From positions 2,852,001-2,916,000 of the forward strand of contig NZ_JACBYV010000001.1 in assembly GCF_013408425.1 (NCBI RefSeq): 64,000 bases of DNA. The letters run 5' to 3'. This document shows, piece by piece, positions 43,968-54,210 of this stretch. Numbering within the stretch: position 1 is the stretch's first letter; each line of letters begins with the position of its first letter. Both the position numbers and the translations under genes were made by a program. The notes under the pieces were generated by a model. It ran no database searches. It was given only the letters and a program-made list of their open reading frames with translations, and was not told the origin of the DNA. This stretch comes from Pseudomonas flavescens. Its GTDB lineage: Bacteria; Pseudomonadota; Gammaproteobacteria; Pseudomonadales; Pseudomonadaceae.

Positions 43968-46598
43968 ATGCGCGCCAGCTCCGACGCTACTGCCCCACCT
44001 TCCCTGCCCAAATCTCAACTGCTGCTATGGCGCCAACGCCTGGACCGATACCGCCAGCCGCTGGGGCTGAGTGCCGCCCTGCTGCTATTCGTGGTGGCGC
44101 TGCTCGCCTGCCGGCATCTGCTCGATGAACTCGACCCGAGTGCGCTGCACCAGTCCATACTGGCGGTGCCGACCGTGAATCTGTTCGGCGCCGTTGGCCT
44201 GACCATACTGGGCTTCATCGCCCTGCTCGGTTACGAATGGTCGGCCAGTCGCTACGCAGCCGTCAGCCTGCCAGCCCGCACACTGGCCACCGGCGGCTTC
44301 TGCGCGTTCGCCATCGGCAATGCGGTCGGCCTGTCGATGCTTTCCGGGGGCTCGATTCGCTATCGCCTGTATGCCCGCCATGGCATCGGCGCCGGTGACG
44401 TGGCGCGCATGACGGTATTCGCCAGCCTGTCACTCGGCTGCGCCCTGCCCCTGCTGGCAGCCCTCGCAGCCTTGGCGGATCCTGGTGCAGCGGCCGCCGC
44501 CCTGCACCTACCAACACCGGTATTGATCGCCCTCTGTTTGGTTCTTCTGGCCCTCGGCGCGGCGCTGCTTCTGGCTTTGCACCGCGCTCGCCTGGCGGAA
44601 AGACCAGCCCCGGACTGCGTCACCGTGCGCCTGCACAGGCACCTGCTGCGCCTGCCCGACACACGCCTGACCCTGCTTCAGGTACTGATCACCCTGGTCG
44701 ATGTCAGTGCCGCAGCAGGCGTGCTGTATCTGCTGCTGCCCGAAGCGCCGCCCTTCACCACCTTCCTGCTGGTCTATCTGCTGGCGCTGGCCGCTGGCGT
44801 GCTCAGCCACGTGCCCGGCGGCGTAGGGGTGTTCGAGGCGGTGCTGCTGGCAGCCTTCGCCAACGAACTGGGCGCTGCCCCCCTGGCTGCAGCGCTGCTG
44901 CTGTATCGCCTCATTTATATCGTGCTGCCATTGCTGGTGGCCTGCCTGCTGCTGCTGGCCATCGAGCTGCGCCGTCTGGTGGATGCCCGCCAGGCGATTC
45001 GTGCGGCCAGCGGCCTGGCCGCTCCAGTTCTGGCGCTGCTGGTGTTCATCTCGGGGATGGTGCTGCTGTTCTCCGGCGCGACACCGAGCCTGGACGAACG
45101 CCTGGAGATTCTCGACTTTCTCATTCCGCACCGACTGATCGATGCCTCGCACTTCGGCGCCAGCCTGATCGGCCTGCTCTGTCTGCTGCTGGCCCAGGGG
45201 CTGCGCCGCCGTCTCTCCGCGGCCTGGGCGATGACCCTTGGGCTGTTGGTCACCGGTGCGGTGCTTTCGCTGCTCAAGGGCTTCGACTGGGAGGAAGCGT
45301 TGCTGCTGAGCATCACCGCTGGCCTGCTGGCCCTATTCCGCCCCTACTTCTATCGCCCCAGCCGCATCATGGAGCTGCCGTTCTCACCCTGGCACCTGGC
45401 GGCCAGCGCCTGCGTGCTCGGTGCCTCCATCTGGCTGCTGTTCTTCGCCTATCAGGACGTGCCCTACGAACACCAGTTGTGGTGGCAGTTCGCGGTCAAC
45501 GCCGATGCACCACGGGGCCTGCGTGCCGCCCTCGGTTGCGTGCTGCTGCTCGGCGTGGTCTTCCTTGCCTGGCTGCTGCGCGCCGCACCACCGGCCATCA
45601 CCCTGCCAAGCAGCGAAGAACTGGATCGCGCAGCGCAGATCATCAAGGCCTCCGACCAGGCCGATGGCGGCCTCGCACTGACCGGCGACAAGGCCCTGCT
45701 GGTACACCCGCAGGGCGATGCCTTTCTGATGTACTCGCGCCGCGCCCGCAGCATGGTCGCCCTGTTCGATCCAATCGGCACCACGCAGCGGCGTGCCGAG
45801 CTGGTCTGGCAATTCCGCGATCTGTGCGACCGCCACCACACCCGCCCGGTGTTCTATCAGGTGCGCGCCGAGAACCTGCCGCTGTACATGGACATCGGCC
45901 TCACCGCCATCAAGCTGGGCGAGGAAGCCCGGGTCGATCTGAATCGCTTCGACCTGGACAGCACCGGCAAGACCATGAAGGACCTGCGCTACACCTGGAA
46001 CCGCGGGCAGCGCGACGGCCTGGTGCTGGAATTCTTCGAGCCCGGCCAAGCGCCTCTCGACGAACTGCGCGGCATCTCCGATGCCTGGCTGAACGGCAAG
46101 CAGATGCGCGAGAAAGGCTTTTCCCTCGGTCGTTTCGACCCCGCCTATCTGCGTCACTTCCGTATCGTCGTCGCGCGGGTCGAGGGCCGTGCCGTGGCCT
46201 TCGCCAACCTGCTGGAGACCGACAGCCGCGACCTCGCCACTCTCGATCTGATGCGTGTGCTGCCGGATGCGCCAAAGCTGACCATGGAATTTCTCATGCT
46301 CGGCCTGATCCTGCATTTCAAGGCAGCCGGCTTCGCCCGCTTCAGCCTCGGCATGGTACCGCTCTCCGGCCTGCAGCCGCGTCGCGGTGCGCCACTGGCC
46401 CAGCGCCTTGGCGCCCTGGTGTTCCAGCGCGGTGAGGCGTTCTACAACTTCCAAGGCCTGCGTCGCTTCAAGGACAAGTTCCAGCCGGACTGGGAACCCC
46501 GCTACATGGCCGTACCTGCCGGGCTCGATCCGCTGGTGGCGCTGACCGATACCGCCGCGCTGATCGCCGGCGGTTTTACCGGACTGGTGAAACGTTGA
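43968..46598 (+). CDS. mprF: MprF-type aminoacyl-phosphatidylglycerol synthase/flippase
   Basis: Bifunctional membrane protein of 876 residues. The N-terminal flippase region has about 13-14 hydrophobic segments (to about residue 540; LSHVPGGVGVFEAVLLAAF is a family hallmark). The cytoplasmic C-terminal DUF2156 transferase domain (about 550-870) has LTGDKALLVHP, FYQVRAENLPLYMDIG, WRNRGQRDGL-like and FSLGMVPLSGL. It transfers an amino acid from aminoacyl-tRNA to phosphatidylglycerol, altering surface charge and resistance to cationic peptides. The close Pseudomonas homologue makes alanyl-PG. AAGAGG precedes ATG 43968. The stop overlaps the acvB-like gene, matching the PA0920-PA0919 pair as remembered. 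Confidence 0.92.
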   Translation: MRASSDATAPPSLPKSQLLLWRQRLDRYRQPLGLSAALLLFVVALLACRHLLDELDPSALHQSILAVPTVNLFGAVGLTILGFIALLGYEWSASRYAAVSLPARTLATGGFCAFAIGNAVGLSMLSGGSIRYRLYARHGIGAGDVARMTVFASLSLGCALPLLAALAALADPGAAAAALHLPTPVLIALCLVLLALGAALLLALHRARLAERPAPDCVTVRLHRHLLRLPDTRLTLLQVLITLVDVSAAAGVLYLLLPEAPPFTTFLLVYLLALAAGVLSHVPGGVGVFEAVLLAAFANELGAAPLAAALLLYRLIYIVLPLLVACLLLLAIELRRLVDARQAIRAASGLAAPVLALLVFISGMVLLFSGATPSLDERLEILDFLIPHRLIDASHFGASLIGLLCLLLAQGLRRRLSAAWAMTLGLLVTGAVLSLLKGFDWEEALLLSITAGLLALFRPYFYRPSRIMELPFSPWHLAASACVLGASIWLLFFAYQDVPYEHQLWWQFAVNADAPRGLRAALGCVLLLGVVFLAWLLRAAPPAITLPSSEELDRAAQIIKASDQADGGLALTGDKALLVHPQGDAFLMYSRRARSMVALFDPIGTTQRRAELVWQFRDLCDRHHTRPVFYQVRAENLPLYMDIGLTAIKLGEEARVDLNRFDLDSTGKTMKDLRYTWNRGQRDGLVLEFFEPGQAPLDELRGISDAWLNGKQMREKGFSLGRFDPAYLRHFRIVVARVEGRAVAFANLLETDSRDLATLDLMRVLPDAPKLTMEFLMLGLILHFKAAGFARFSLGMVPLSGLQPRRGAPLAQRLGALVFQRGEAFYNFQGLRRFKDKFQPDWEPRYMAVPAGLDPLVALTDTAALIAGGFTGLVKR

Positions 46599-47857
46599 TG
46601 ACCCGTACTGCCAAACGCCTGATACCGATACTGATCCTCCTGCTCGTGCCGCTCGCTGGCGGCCTCTACTACTGGCTGCGGCCGCCCGCCGAAGCCAGCC
46701 TGGCACGCCAGCCACTGGCCTCCGGCGGCGATCTGGTGCTAGTCACGCCGGGTGACAGGGTGCAACGTCGCGTGCTCCTGGCCCTGCCCACCGACCAGCA
46801 ACTCAGCGATGCCGAGCTGTTGGAACTGGCGCAATCCAATCACGCCATGATCGGCCAGTACCAGGCCATAGCGCAGAGCTGCGAGGTCCAGGCCAAACGT
46901 CTGCAAGAGGCCACCGCCCAGATGGACGGCCCAGTGAACCTGTTCGCTGGCAGCGACAATGCCGCCATGCTCGCCTGGCGCTGGCTCGCCACCCAGAATG
47001 ATGACAAGGCCCAGGCGCTCTCCGTTGGCTTCTCGCTGGACAAACCCGATTGCGATACGCCGCCACCTACGAGCAGCGCACAGGGTCACTGGCTGGCCGT
47101 GTGGAACGACAACCCGGATGACGCCAGCGCGCGCTTCGTGCGCCAGCAGAGCAATGCCGAAACCCTGATCGGCGACTACCAGACCGCGCCCAAGGCGCTG
47201 CTCACCGCGCAACTGCGTCGCCTGCTGCAAGGCGCCAGCGATGCCCTGCCGGTGGTCGAAGTGCCGGCAACCCAGCCCGGCGAGACCGTGAGCCTGTTCT
47301 ACTCGGGTGATGGCGGCTGGCGTGACCTGGACAAGGCAGTCGCCGAACAGATGGCCGAACGGGGCTACCCGGTGGTTGGCGTCGACACCCTGCGCTACTT
47401 CTGGCAGCGCAAGAGCCCCGAACAAGCCGCCAGCGACCTCTCCGAACTGATGCGCGAGTACCGGGAGAAATGGCACGCCAAACGCTTCGTGCTGATTGGC
47501 TACTCATTCGGCGCCGATGTGATGCCGGCGCTCTACAACCGCCTGCCCGACAGCGACAAGCGCCAGGTCGACGCCGTGCTGCTGCTGGCCCTGGCGCGCA
47601 GCGGCGCCTTCGAGATCCGCGTTCAGGGCTGGCTCGGCAAAGATGCCAGCGAAGCGGCCACCGGGCCGGAGCTGGTCAAGCTGCCGGCGGAAAAGGTGCT
47701 GTGCGTCTATGGCAGCGAAGAGGCGCCGGAAAGCGGCTGCACGCAAGAGCAGAGCGTCGGTGAGAAACTACAGTTGCCCGGCGGGCATCACTACGACAAG
47801 GATTACCCGGCGCTGGCCGAGCGGCTCATCGGGGCGATCCAGAAGCGCCAGAAGTAG
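46598..47857 (+). CDS. AcvB/VirJ-family periplasmic hydrolase (aminoacyl-PG hydrolase)
   Basis: Protein of 419 residues with an N-terminal membrane anchor or signal (ILILLLVPLAGGLYYW). A first domain (about 60-215) is followed by a VirJ-type alpha/beta-hydrolase domain with SLFYSGDGGWRDLDK and nucleophile elbow GYSFGAD (Ser303). The likely catalytic His lies in PGGHHYDKDYP. AcvB-type enzymes hydrolyse the aminoacyl-phosphatidylglycerol made by MprF, so the two genes form a make/remove pair. ATG 46598 overlaps the mprF stop (TGATG). Confidence 0.85.
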   Translation: MTRTAKRLIPILILLLVPLAGGLYYWLRPPAEASLARQPLASGGDLVLVTPGDRVQRRVLLALPTDQQLSDAELLELAQSNHAMIGQYQAIAQSCEVQAKRLQEATAQMDGPVNLFAGSDNAAMLAWRWLATQNDDKAQALSVGFSLDKPDCDTPPPTSSAQGHWLAVWNDNPDDASARFVRQQSNAETLIGDYQTAPKALLTAQLRRLLQGASDALPVVEVPATQPGETVSLFYSGDGGWRDLDKAVAEQMAERGYPVVGVDTLRYFWQRKSPEQAASDLSELMREYREKWHAKRFVLIGYSFGADVMPALYNRLPDSDKRQVDAVLLLALARSGAFEIRVQGWLGKDASEAATGPELVKLPAEKVLCVYGSEEAPESGCTQEQSVGEKLQLPGGHHYDKDYPALAERLIGAIQKRQK

Positions 47858-48010
47858 ACACAACTGAGCCTCTGAGGTGAGACCAGGCGTCGGCGTGCAG
47901 CACGGCCCGTCGGCAGTGCTGGCAAAGTCTCGCGCTCGCCGCTAGAATTGCGCACTTTTTGATCAGAGGCGCCCGAGCGCCCGCATCATCTCAGCCTGAG
48001 GTTCGCCCGC

Positions 48011-49336
48011 ATGACCACCACCGCCACCCCGAAAGTTGGGTTCGTCTCCCTTGGCTGCCCGAAAGCCCTGGTCGATTCCGAACGCATCCTCACCCAGTTG
48101 CGCATGGAAGGTTATGAGGTCGTGCCGACCTATCAGGATGCCGACGTGGTGGTGGTCAACACCTGTGGCTTCATCGACAGCGCCAAGGCCGAGTCGCTGG
48201 AAGTGATCGGTGAAGCGATCAAGGAGAACGGCAAGGTCATCGTCACCGGCTGCATGGGCGTCGAAGAAGGCAGCATCCGTGACGTGCACCCCAGCGTGCT
48301 GTCGGTCACCGGCCCGCAGCAATACGAGCAGGTGGTCAACGCCGTGCACGACGTAGTGCCACCGCGCCAGGATCACAACCCGCTGATCGATCTGGTGCCG
48401 CCCCAGGGCGTCAAACTCACCCCGCGCCACTACGCCTACCTGAAGATTTCCGAAGGCTGCAACCACAGCTGCAGCTTCTGCATCATCCCGTCGATGCGTG
48501 GCAAGCTGGTCAGCCGCCCGGTGGGTGACGTGCTGGGCGAGGCCGAGCGCCTGGTCAAGGCCGGCGTCAAGGAGCTGCTGGTGATCAGCCAGGACACCAG
48601 CGCCTACGGCGTCGACCTCAAGTACAAGACCGATTTCTGGAACGGCCAGCCGGTCAAGACACGCATGAAAGAGCTCTGCGAAGCGCTCTCCAGCATGGGC
48701 GTATGGGTGCGCCTGCATTACGTGTACCCGTACCCCAACGTCGACGACATCATCCCGCTGATGGCCGCCGGCAAGATCCTGCCTTACCTGGACATCCCCT
48801 TCCAGCACGCCAGCCCGCGCGTCCTCAAGCTGATGAAGCGCCCGGCCTTCGAAGACCGCACCCTGGCGCGCATCAAGTCCTGGCGCGAGCAGTGCCCGGA
48901 CCTGACCATCCGTTCGACCTTCATCGTCGGCTTCCCCGGCGAAACCGAAGAAGACTTCCAGTACCTGCTCGACTGGCTGACCGAAGCCCAGCTCGACCGC
49001 GTCGGCTGCTTCCAGTACTCGCCGGTGGAAGGCGCGCCGGCCAACGACCTGGACGTGGATATCGTCCCGGATGACGTCAAACAGGATCGCTGGGATCGCT
49101 TCATGGCCCACCAGCAGGCCATCAGTACCGCACGCCTGCAGATGAAGATCGGCCGCGAAATGGACGTACTGATCGACGAAGTCGACGACCAGGGCGCCGT
49201 GGCCCGCTCCTGGGCCGATGCCCCGGAAATCGACGGCAGCGTCTTTATCGAAGGCACCGACTTCCAGCCGGGCGACAAGGTACGCGTGCGTATCGTCGAT
49301 GCCGATGAGTACGATATGTGGGCTGAGCGGGTTTAA
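48011..49336 (+). CDS. rimO: Ribosomal protein S12 methylthiotransferase RimO
   Basis: Radical-SAM methylthiotransferase of 441 residues that modifies the conserved Asp of ribosomal protein S12. An N-terminal UPF0004 domain has cluster-binding Cys in [19 protein letters not shown] and TGCMGVEEG. The radical-SAM motif CNHSCSFC (Cys150, 154, 157) and C-terminal TRAM domain ([19 protein letters not shown]) are in the normal order. It has its own promoter region (about 47930-48000) and a strong terminator after it. Confidence 0.96.
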   Translation: MTTTATPKVGFVSLGCPKALVDSERILTQLRMEGYEVVPTYQDADVVVVNTCGFIDSAKAESLEVIGEAIKENGKVIVTGCMGVEEGSIRDVHPSVLSVTGPQQYEQVVNAVHDVVPPRQDHNPLIDLVPPQGVKLTPRHYAYLKISEGCNHSCSFCIIPSMRGKLVSRPVGDVLGEAERLVKAGVKELLVISQDTSAYGVDLKYKTDFWNGQPVKTRMKELCEALSSMGVWVRLHYVYPYPNVDDIIPLMAAGKILPYLDIPFQHASPRVLKLMKRPAFEDRTLARIKSWREQCPDLTIRSTFIVGFPGETEEDFQYLLDWLTEAQLDRVGCFQYSPVEGAPANDLDVDIVPDDVKQDRWDRFMAHQQAISTARLQMKIGREMDVLIDEVDDQGAVARSWADAPEIDGSVFIEGTDFQPGDKVRVRIVDADEYDMWAERV

Positions 49337-49351
49337 GCCCCTTCCCTCACG

Positions 49352-49409
49352 AAAAACGCCCATTGGGCCGGAATGACGCACCGCGTCAGCCCGGCTCAAT
49401 GGGCGTTTT
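49352..49409 (+). terminator. Terminator after rimO
   Basis: Long stem AAAACGCCCATTGGGCCGG paired with CCGGCTCAATGGGCGTTTT, with minor mismatches. Runs of A before and T after make it usable on both strands. Confidence 0.88.
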
Positions 49410-49443
49410 AGTATCGGGCCCTTCGACAAAGAGCAGAGAAATC

Positions 49444-49605
49444 ATGAACCGCCGCAAGAAGATAAAGCAGCTGTTAGAGGCCCACGCCAAAAAGGCCAAC
49501 GCCAAGCTGGCGCCGAAGAACAAGCCCAAGTACATCTGCAAGGCCGACAGGCTGAAACTGGCCAATGAAGCGGCCGAGGCGCCAGCCGTTTTGCCTGAGA
49601 GCTGA
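49444..49605 (+). CDS. DUF2986-family small basic protein
   Basis: Protein of 53 residues, strongly basic at the N-terminus (MNRRKKIKQLLEAHAKKANAK) with KPKYICKADRLKLANE. It matches the DUF2986 family of short gammaproteobacterial proteins. The function is unknown, and a nucleic-acid or ribosome association is a guess from charge. ATG 49444 is chosen because the family begins MNRRKKI. Confidence 0.8.
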   Translation: MNRRKKIKQLLEAHAKKANAKLAPKNKPKYICKADRLKLANEAAEAPAVLPES

Positions 49606-49694
49606 GTACTCGCTGACGCCTGTGGCTAATACGCCATACTGCTTTTGGGCGCGGGCAAAAGTGCCTCAACCAAACGTCGGCCGTAGAGGTAGTC

Positions 49695-50282
49695 ATGTGC
49701 AAGCCATGGAAGATAAGCACTGTTTATGCGCTTTGTTTTTTGCTCAGTGCCTGCATCGGTTCAACACCGCCTCAACCCTGGTTCGAGGGCGAGGCCGCAT
49801 GGCCGAGTATTCACAGGTTTGAAGTGACCACTGACGGAAAACCACAGCCCTTCGAAATCGCCACGAAAATCCATTATGTAGACACGTCCAGCACCTGGAT
49901 CTACCTGTATGTGAATGACTTCAAAAGAGGCTCAGCCCCAATAAGTTATTCGGCCAAAGGTGCCTACATGGAAAAGGAAAACGGCGAACGCCTTACACCA
50001 ACGCTCTATATCACCAGCCCGCATGCAGAAAACATATCGCCGGGCCTTCCGTGGGCAGGGAAAATTCCGGATATCGCCGTACACCAACCGGCAGTGAACC
50101 CCAACGATAGCGGCGGAGTGCATGGCGGCGTTGACTTGCGTTTCGATACATCGCCACCAGAGGCAGGATCACGATGGACCTTGCACCTGGGCAAAGTGAG
50201 CATCGCCGATGCAGATGTCGAAATCCCGAAACGAACGATAATTCTCAGAGCCAGGCAGTGGTACACGGTGCCCGTACAATGA
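49695..50282 (+). CDS. Hypothetical lipoprotein
   Basis: Protein of 195 residues with lipobox FLLSAC (Cys20). I do not recognise a family. The rest looks like a beta-rich extracytoplasmic domain (WIYLYVNDFKRG, GGVDLRFDTSPPEAGSRW). Its base composition is slightly more AT-rich than its neighbours, suggesting accessory origin. The start codon region lacks a strong Shine-Dalgarno. Confidence 0.6.
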   Translation: MCKPWKISTVYALCFLLSACIGSTPPQPWFEGEAAWPSIHRFEVTTDGKPQPFEIATKIHYVDTSSTWIYLYVNDFKRGSAPISYSAKGAYMEKENGERLTPTLYITSPHAENISPGLPWAGKIPDIAVHQPAVNPNDSGGVHGGVDLRFDTSPPEAGSRWTLHLGKVSIADADVEIPKRTIILRARQWYTVPVQ

Positions 50283-50384
50283 CTAGATAGCCCGGACATA
50301 TAGGGTGGATAGGGTCGCGTAGCCAACGCTAAGCTTGTCCACCGCGCTCCTCACTGAACCACTCTTTCAAGATTCAATGCGCCT

Positions 50385-50774
50385 ATGAAGTACATCGTAC
50401 CCATCAGTGAACAATCATGCCCCGACGGTCTCTACACCGGCCCGGTCGCGCCAGAAGACGCTGGCTACCTCACCCGCTGCGTGATCCCTCATCTGCAACC
50501 GCTGAGCGAGGAGGACTATCTCGACGGGCCGGCGGCGATACTGCAAACCGGCGCTCGTTACAGTTACATACTCAGCGCAGGAGCCATCTACTGGTGCGTC
50601 GAATGGCAACCGGGTCTTGTCGTGGTGAGGTTCTCGCCCGATACCAACATGGCCTGGGTAGCGTTGCGCTCGCCCGTGCCTGACTTCGCAGGCCGTGTCG
50701 CCCTGGAGGTCGATACTGCCCACTACGATGAAGACGCCGAGGACCATCAATACAACCTGGTGTTCAGAAGCTGA
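50385..50774 (+). CDS. Hypothetical protein
   Basis: Protein of 129 residues with no signal peptide and no recognised domain. Acidic overall, with conserved-looking aromatic residues (YSYILSAGAIYWCVEWQPG). It ends at TGA 50772, but the same frame stays open for another 65 codons (see next entry), so this may be a full gene or the front part of an interrupted one. Confidence 0.5.
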   Translation: MKYIVPISEQSCPDGLYTGPVAPEDAGYLTRCVIPHLQPLSEEDYLDGPAAILQTGARYSYILSAGAIYWCVEWQPGLVVVRFSPDTNMAWVALRSPVPDFAGRVALEVDTAHYDEDAEDHQYNLVFRS

Positions 50775-50972
50775 GACGCGCAGTTCGACGAAGACCATAG
50801 GGTTCGGGGCGCCTTTGAACCTGCCTCTGCCAGCGAAGAGGCTTCGTTCAACGCAGCCATAAGGCACGCCAACAGACTGTCGAATCAGGATCACAGCAAT
50901 GACATGGAGCGCCGTGATCGTCTAGAGCGTTTTACCGCCCGCTGCGGCGAAGGCATTCGGGTGAAACATTAG
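50775..50972 (+). pseudogene. In-frame open extension after the 50385 gene
   Basis: After TGA 50772-50774 the same frame runs 65 codons to TAG 50970 and encodes a charged, helical-looking stretch (RRDRLERFTARCGEG near the end). It has no Shine-Dalgarno or ATG at its front. It could be the tail of a gene interrupted by a stop, or chance. Confidence 0.25.
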
Positions 50973-50976
50973 CGCC

Positions 50977-51390
50977 ATGCTGAAGCGTCCCAAGCAAACG
51001 CCGTGCGGACATACCGGCGAACCGACAAGCAGCACCGTCAATGGCCGTCGGAGAAATCCAAGAGCGTTGGTGGCATGCCTGGCCTACAACCTATTCAACT
51101 CGGCTCTGTTTTCTCTATTCGTCAGAGAGGCGCTGATGATCCGCGGTGATGGGCCTGGGGGCTTTGGTGAACTGATACTCAAGCTACTGATGTCTCATAT
51201 GGCGCTCGCACTGCTAGCGCTGGGGTTGATTGCCTCCTTCAAGGTGTTCTGCACCGAAAAGCGTGGTTGGGGCTCGATAACGGCTTGCGTTGTGGCGACA
51301 TTGGTCCTCATCGGCTTCTCCGCAATCGCGGTCGCGGAAGCCTGCATGGATGATCGCGGGCATTGCCGCAATTGGCACTGGTACACGTAG
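50977..51390 (+). CDS. Hypothetical membrane protein
   Basis: Protein of 137 residues with three hydrophobic segments (about 31-50, 68-87, 97-117) and a Cys/His-containing C-terminus (CMDDRGHCRNWHWYT). No family recognised. The Arg-rich N-terminus before the first helix suggests a cytoplasmic start. No clear Shine-Dalgarno. Confidence 0.5.
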   Translation: MLKRPKQTPCGHTGEPTSSTVNGRRRNPRALVACLAYNLFNSALFSLFVREALMIRGDGPGGFGELILKLLMSHMALALLALGLIASFKVFCTEKRGWGSITACVVATLVLIGFSAIAVAEACMDDRGHCRNWHWYT

Positions 51391-51557
51391 CCTTCAAGGT
51401 CAACCATTAGGCTATCGGCAGATCTGCTGTCCGCGGCACGTTCCAACAGACACTCCAAGTTCCCAACCCACGCGACCAGCCTGTCTCACTTTGTCCAACC
51501 TTCCTCGCCATGGATGCATACGATTCGCGCCTGCAAACGATTCTTAAGGAACACTCC

Positions 51558-53522
51558 ATGCACGCGCCCTTCCCTCGCCGCCGTATTGGCACCCTGATTC
51601 GCCTGGCGACCTTCTGCCTGGCCACTGGCAGCACCTTCGCCCATGCCGACACCGTCGAACTGGACGACATGGTGGTGACCGCCTCCGGCTTTGCCCAGAA
51701 TCTGGAAGACGCCCCGGCGTCGGTCACGGTGATCAGCGGTGATGATCTGCGCAAGCGCTCGGTGCAGAACCTGAGTGATGCGGTACGTGATGTGGAAGGT
51801 GTGGTGGTCAACGGTGGCGCCAACGAGACCGACATCCAGATTCGCGGCATGCCTGGCGACTACACGCTGATTCTGGTCGACGGTAAACGCCAGAGCGGGC
51901 GCGACTCACGGGTCAATGGCAACCGGGGTTATGAGCAGAGCTTCGTGCCGCCCACGGCAGCCATCGAGCGCATCGAGGTGGTGCGCGGACCGATGTCGTC
52001 GCTGTACGGCTCGGATGCCATCGGTGGGGTGATCAACATCATCACCCGCAAGGTATCGCCCGAGTGGGGCGGTAACATTTCCTATGACTACTCGGCACGC
52101 CCGAATAGCGATCAGGGCAATGCCCGCAACACCCAGTTCTATCTCAATGGCCCGCTGATCAACGAAGTGCTCGGCCTGCAGGTTTGGGGCAGCTACCTCG
52201 ACCGCCAGGCCGATGACGACGTCGAAGCCAACGAAGGCTTCGCCAAGTCCGACAACAAGAGCCTGACCGCTCGCCTGGCCCTTACGCCGACCGAGAATCA
52301 TGACTTCCTGCTCGAAGCGGGCGCCTCGCGCCTGAAGAACGGCGATGGTCTCAGCGCCAACTGGTCGACCCGCGAACAGAAGAACAACCGTGATCACTGG
52401 TCGCTGACTCACGAAGGCCGCTGGGGCTGGGCGGATTCGACACTGTCGTTCGCCGAAGAAACCACCAGCCGCGAAGGCAAGGCGACACCGGCGCAGGCCG
52501 ACGTGTTCGGGCGCAAGCCGAAGATCCGCAACCGCGTGCTGGACGGCAAGCTGGTGATCCCTACCGACTATCACGTCACCACCACCGGCGTGCAGTGGAA
52601 CGAAGCCACGCTGACCGACTGGAACCAGGCCAACCGCGGCACCTCTCGCGAGCGCGAGAACGAGGAATACTCGGTGGTACAGAAGGCCCTGTTCGCCGAA
52701 GACGAATGGTCGCTCACCGACGATTTCGCCCTCACCACCGGCGTGCGTCTGGATCATCACGAGCAGTACGGCAGTCACGTCAACCCACGTGTCTATGGCG
52801 TCTGGCACCTGAATAACGAGTGGACGCTGAAAGGTGGCGTGGCCCGCGGTTTCAAGGCGCCGGAACTGCGCGCGGTAATCGACGACTACGCCGTGGTGCG
52901 CCGCAACCGCTTCGTGCAGTTCGGTAATTCCAACCTCAAACCCGAGAGCAGCACCAACTACGAGTTGAGCGCGATGTGGTCGAACCGTGACGACCTGTCG
53001 GCTGGCGCCACGCTGTTCTACAACGACTTCAAGGACAAGCTGTCCACGGTCACCACCACCGAACAGTGGCAGGGCCTGACCGTGATGGAGCGGGTCAACG
53101 TCGACAAAGCGGTGATCCGTGGCCTGGAGTTGAACGGCAGTTGGCAGGCGCTGGCCAACGTGGCGATCAAGGGTAACTTCACCTACCTGGATTCCGAGCA
53201 GAAGAGCGGCGTCGACAAGGGCCGGCCGCTGTCCCTGACACCCAAGCGCAAGGCGAGCCTGCGTGCCGACTGGGATATCAATGACCGGACCCTGGCCTGG
53301 GCTGCCACCAACTACAGCGGCGAGGAATATGGCGCTACGCTGACCGGCCAATCGTCCCGCGCCTACACCACTGCCGACATCGGTGGCTCGTACAAGCTGA
53401 CGCAGAACCTGACACTCAACTCGGCCGTCTACAACCTGGGTAACAAACGCCTCAACGACGAGGACGACGGCACGGTCAATTATGGCCGTACCTACTGGCT
53501 GGGTGCGTCGCTGGACTTCTGA
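51558..53522 (+). CDS. TonB-dependent receptor, CirA-like
   Basis: Outer-membrane receptor of 654 residues. The signal peptide ends near TFAHA and the TonB box is DDMVVTASG. The plug has DAPASVTVISGDDLRKR, IRGMPGDYTLILVDGKR and VVRGPMSSLYGSDAIGGVINII, close to the colicin I receptor CirA group, which takes up linear catecholates. The barrel ends LGASLDF with terminal Phe. ATG 51558 follows AAGGA. The frame extends to 51510, but that start lacks a signal peptide at the N-terminus. I could not find a convincing Fur box in the 167 bases upstream. Confidence 0.87.
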   Translation: MHAPFPRRRIGTLIRLATFCLATGSTFAHADTVELDDMVVTASGFAQNLEDAPASVTVISGDDLRKRSVQNLSDAVRDVEGVVVNGGANETDIQIRGMPGDYTLILVDGKRQSGRDSRVNGNRGYEQSFVPPTAAIERIEVVRGPMSSLYGSDAIGGVINIITRKVSPEWGGNISYDYSARPNSDQGNARNTQFYLNGPLINEVLGLQVWGSYLDRQADDDVEANEGFAKSDNKSLTARLALTPTENHDFLLEAGASRLKNGDGLSANWSTREQKNNRDHWSLTHEGRWGWADSTLSFAEETTSREGKATPAQADVFGRKPKIRNRVLDGKLVIPTDYHVTTTGVQWNEATLTDWNQANRGTSRERENEEYSVVQKALFAEDEWSLTDDFALTTGVRLDHHEQYGSHVNPRVYGVWHLNNEWTLKGGVARGFKAPELRAVIDDYAVVRRNRFVQFGNSNLKPESSTNYELSAMWSNRDDLSAGATLFYNDFKDKLSTVTTTEQWQGLTVMERVNVDKAVIRGLELNGSWQALANVAIKGNFTYLDSEQKSGVDKGRPLSLTPKRKASLRADWDINDRTLAWAATNYSGEEYGATLTGQSSRAYTTADIGGSYKLTQNLTLNSAVYNLGNKRLNDEDDGTVNYGRTYWLGASLDF

Positions 53523-53525
53523 TGC

Positions 53526-54209
53526 CCTGAGCGTTCCGCGCCCGCTACCGCACCTGAGTCGCACGCGGAGCGTGAGGAACGATCGATGTGGTGGGCTGAA
53601 GCCCACCCTACTCCCCAGAAGCATGAACCGTAGGGTGGGGCTTTAGCCCACCAAAGCCATTCAACGCCGATGGTGGCTGGCTATTCGATCATTCCCACGC
53701 GGAGCGCCCGCTACCGCACCTGAGTCGGACGCAGAGCGTCCTGCAAAATCACTCCCACGCGGAGCGTGAGGAACGATCGATGTGGTGGGCTGAAGCCCAC
53801 CCTACTCCCCAGAGGCATGAACCGTAGGGTGGGGCTTTAGCCCACCAAAGCCATTCAACGCCGATGGTGGCTGGCTATTCGATCATTCCCACGCTCCGCG
53901 TAGGAACCGCTCCGCGCCCGCTACCGCACCTGAGTCGGACGCAGAGCGTCCTGCGAAATTATTCCCATGCGGAGCGTGAGGAACGATCGAGGTGGTGGGC
54001 TGAAGCCCACCCTACTCACCAGGGGCATGAACCGTAGGGTGGGGCTTTAGCCCACCAAAGGCATTCAACGCCGATGGTGGCTGGCTATTCGATCGTTCCC
54101 ACGCTCCGCGTAGGAACGCAGCACTGGGCGCTCCGCGCCCGCTACCGCACCTGAGTTGGACGCGGAGCGTCCTGCAAAGGCATTCCCACGCGGAGCGTGA
54201 GGAACGATC
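53526..54209. repeat. Array of palindromic intergenic repeats (REP/BIME-like), cluster 1
   Basis: This 690-base gene-free stretch is built from repeated parts. TGGTGGGCTGAAGCCCACC begins at 53589, 53783 and 53993. Each is followed by the complementary-style partner GTAGGGTGGGGCTTTAGCCC. Between them are copies of a second family (GGACGCAGAGCGTCC; CCCACGCGGAGCGTGAGGAA; CGCCCGCTACCGCACCTGAG). Units recur every ~195-210 bases. Each palindrome could form a stem-loop. No coding signal was found. Confidence 0.88.
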
Positions 54210-54210
54210 A

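Noticed and set aside
51540..51556. ATTCTTAAGGAAC before the CirA-like gene as a member of the same regulon
   Set aside because: Only one half-site is present, and the AAGGA part is the ribosome-binding site.
53526..54209. CRISPR-like array of repeats
   Set aside because: Units are palindromic, about 200 bases apart, with repeated rather than unique spacers and no cas genes. They are REP/BIME-type elements.
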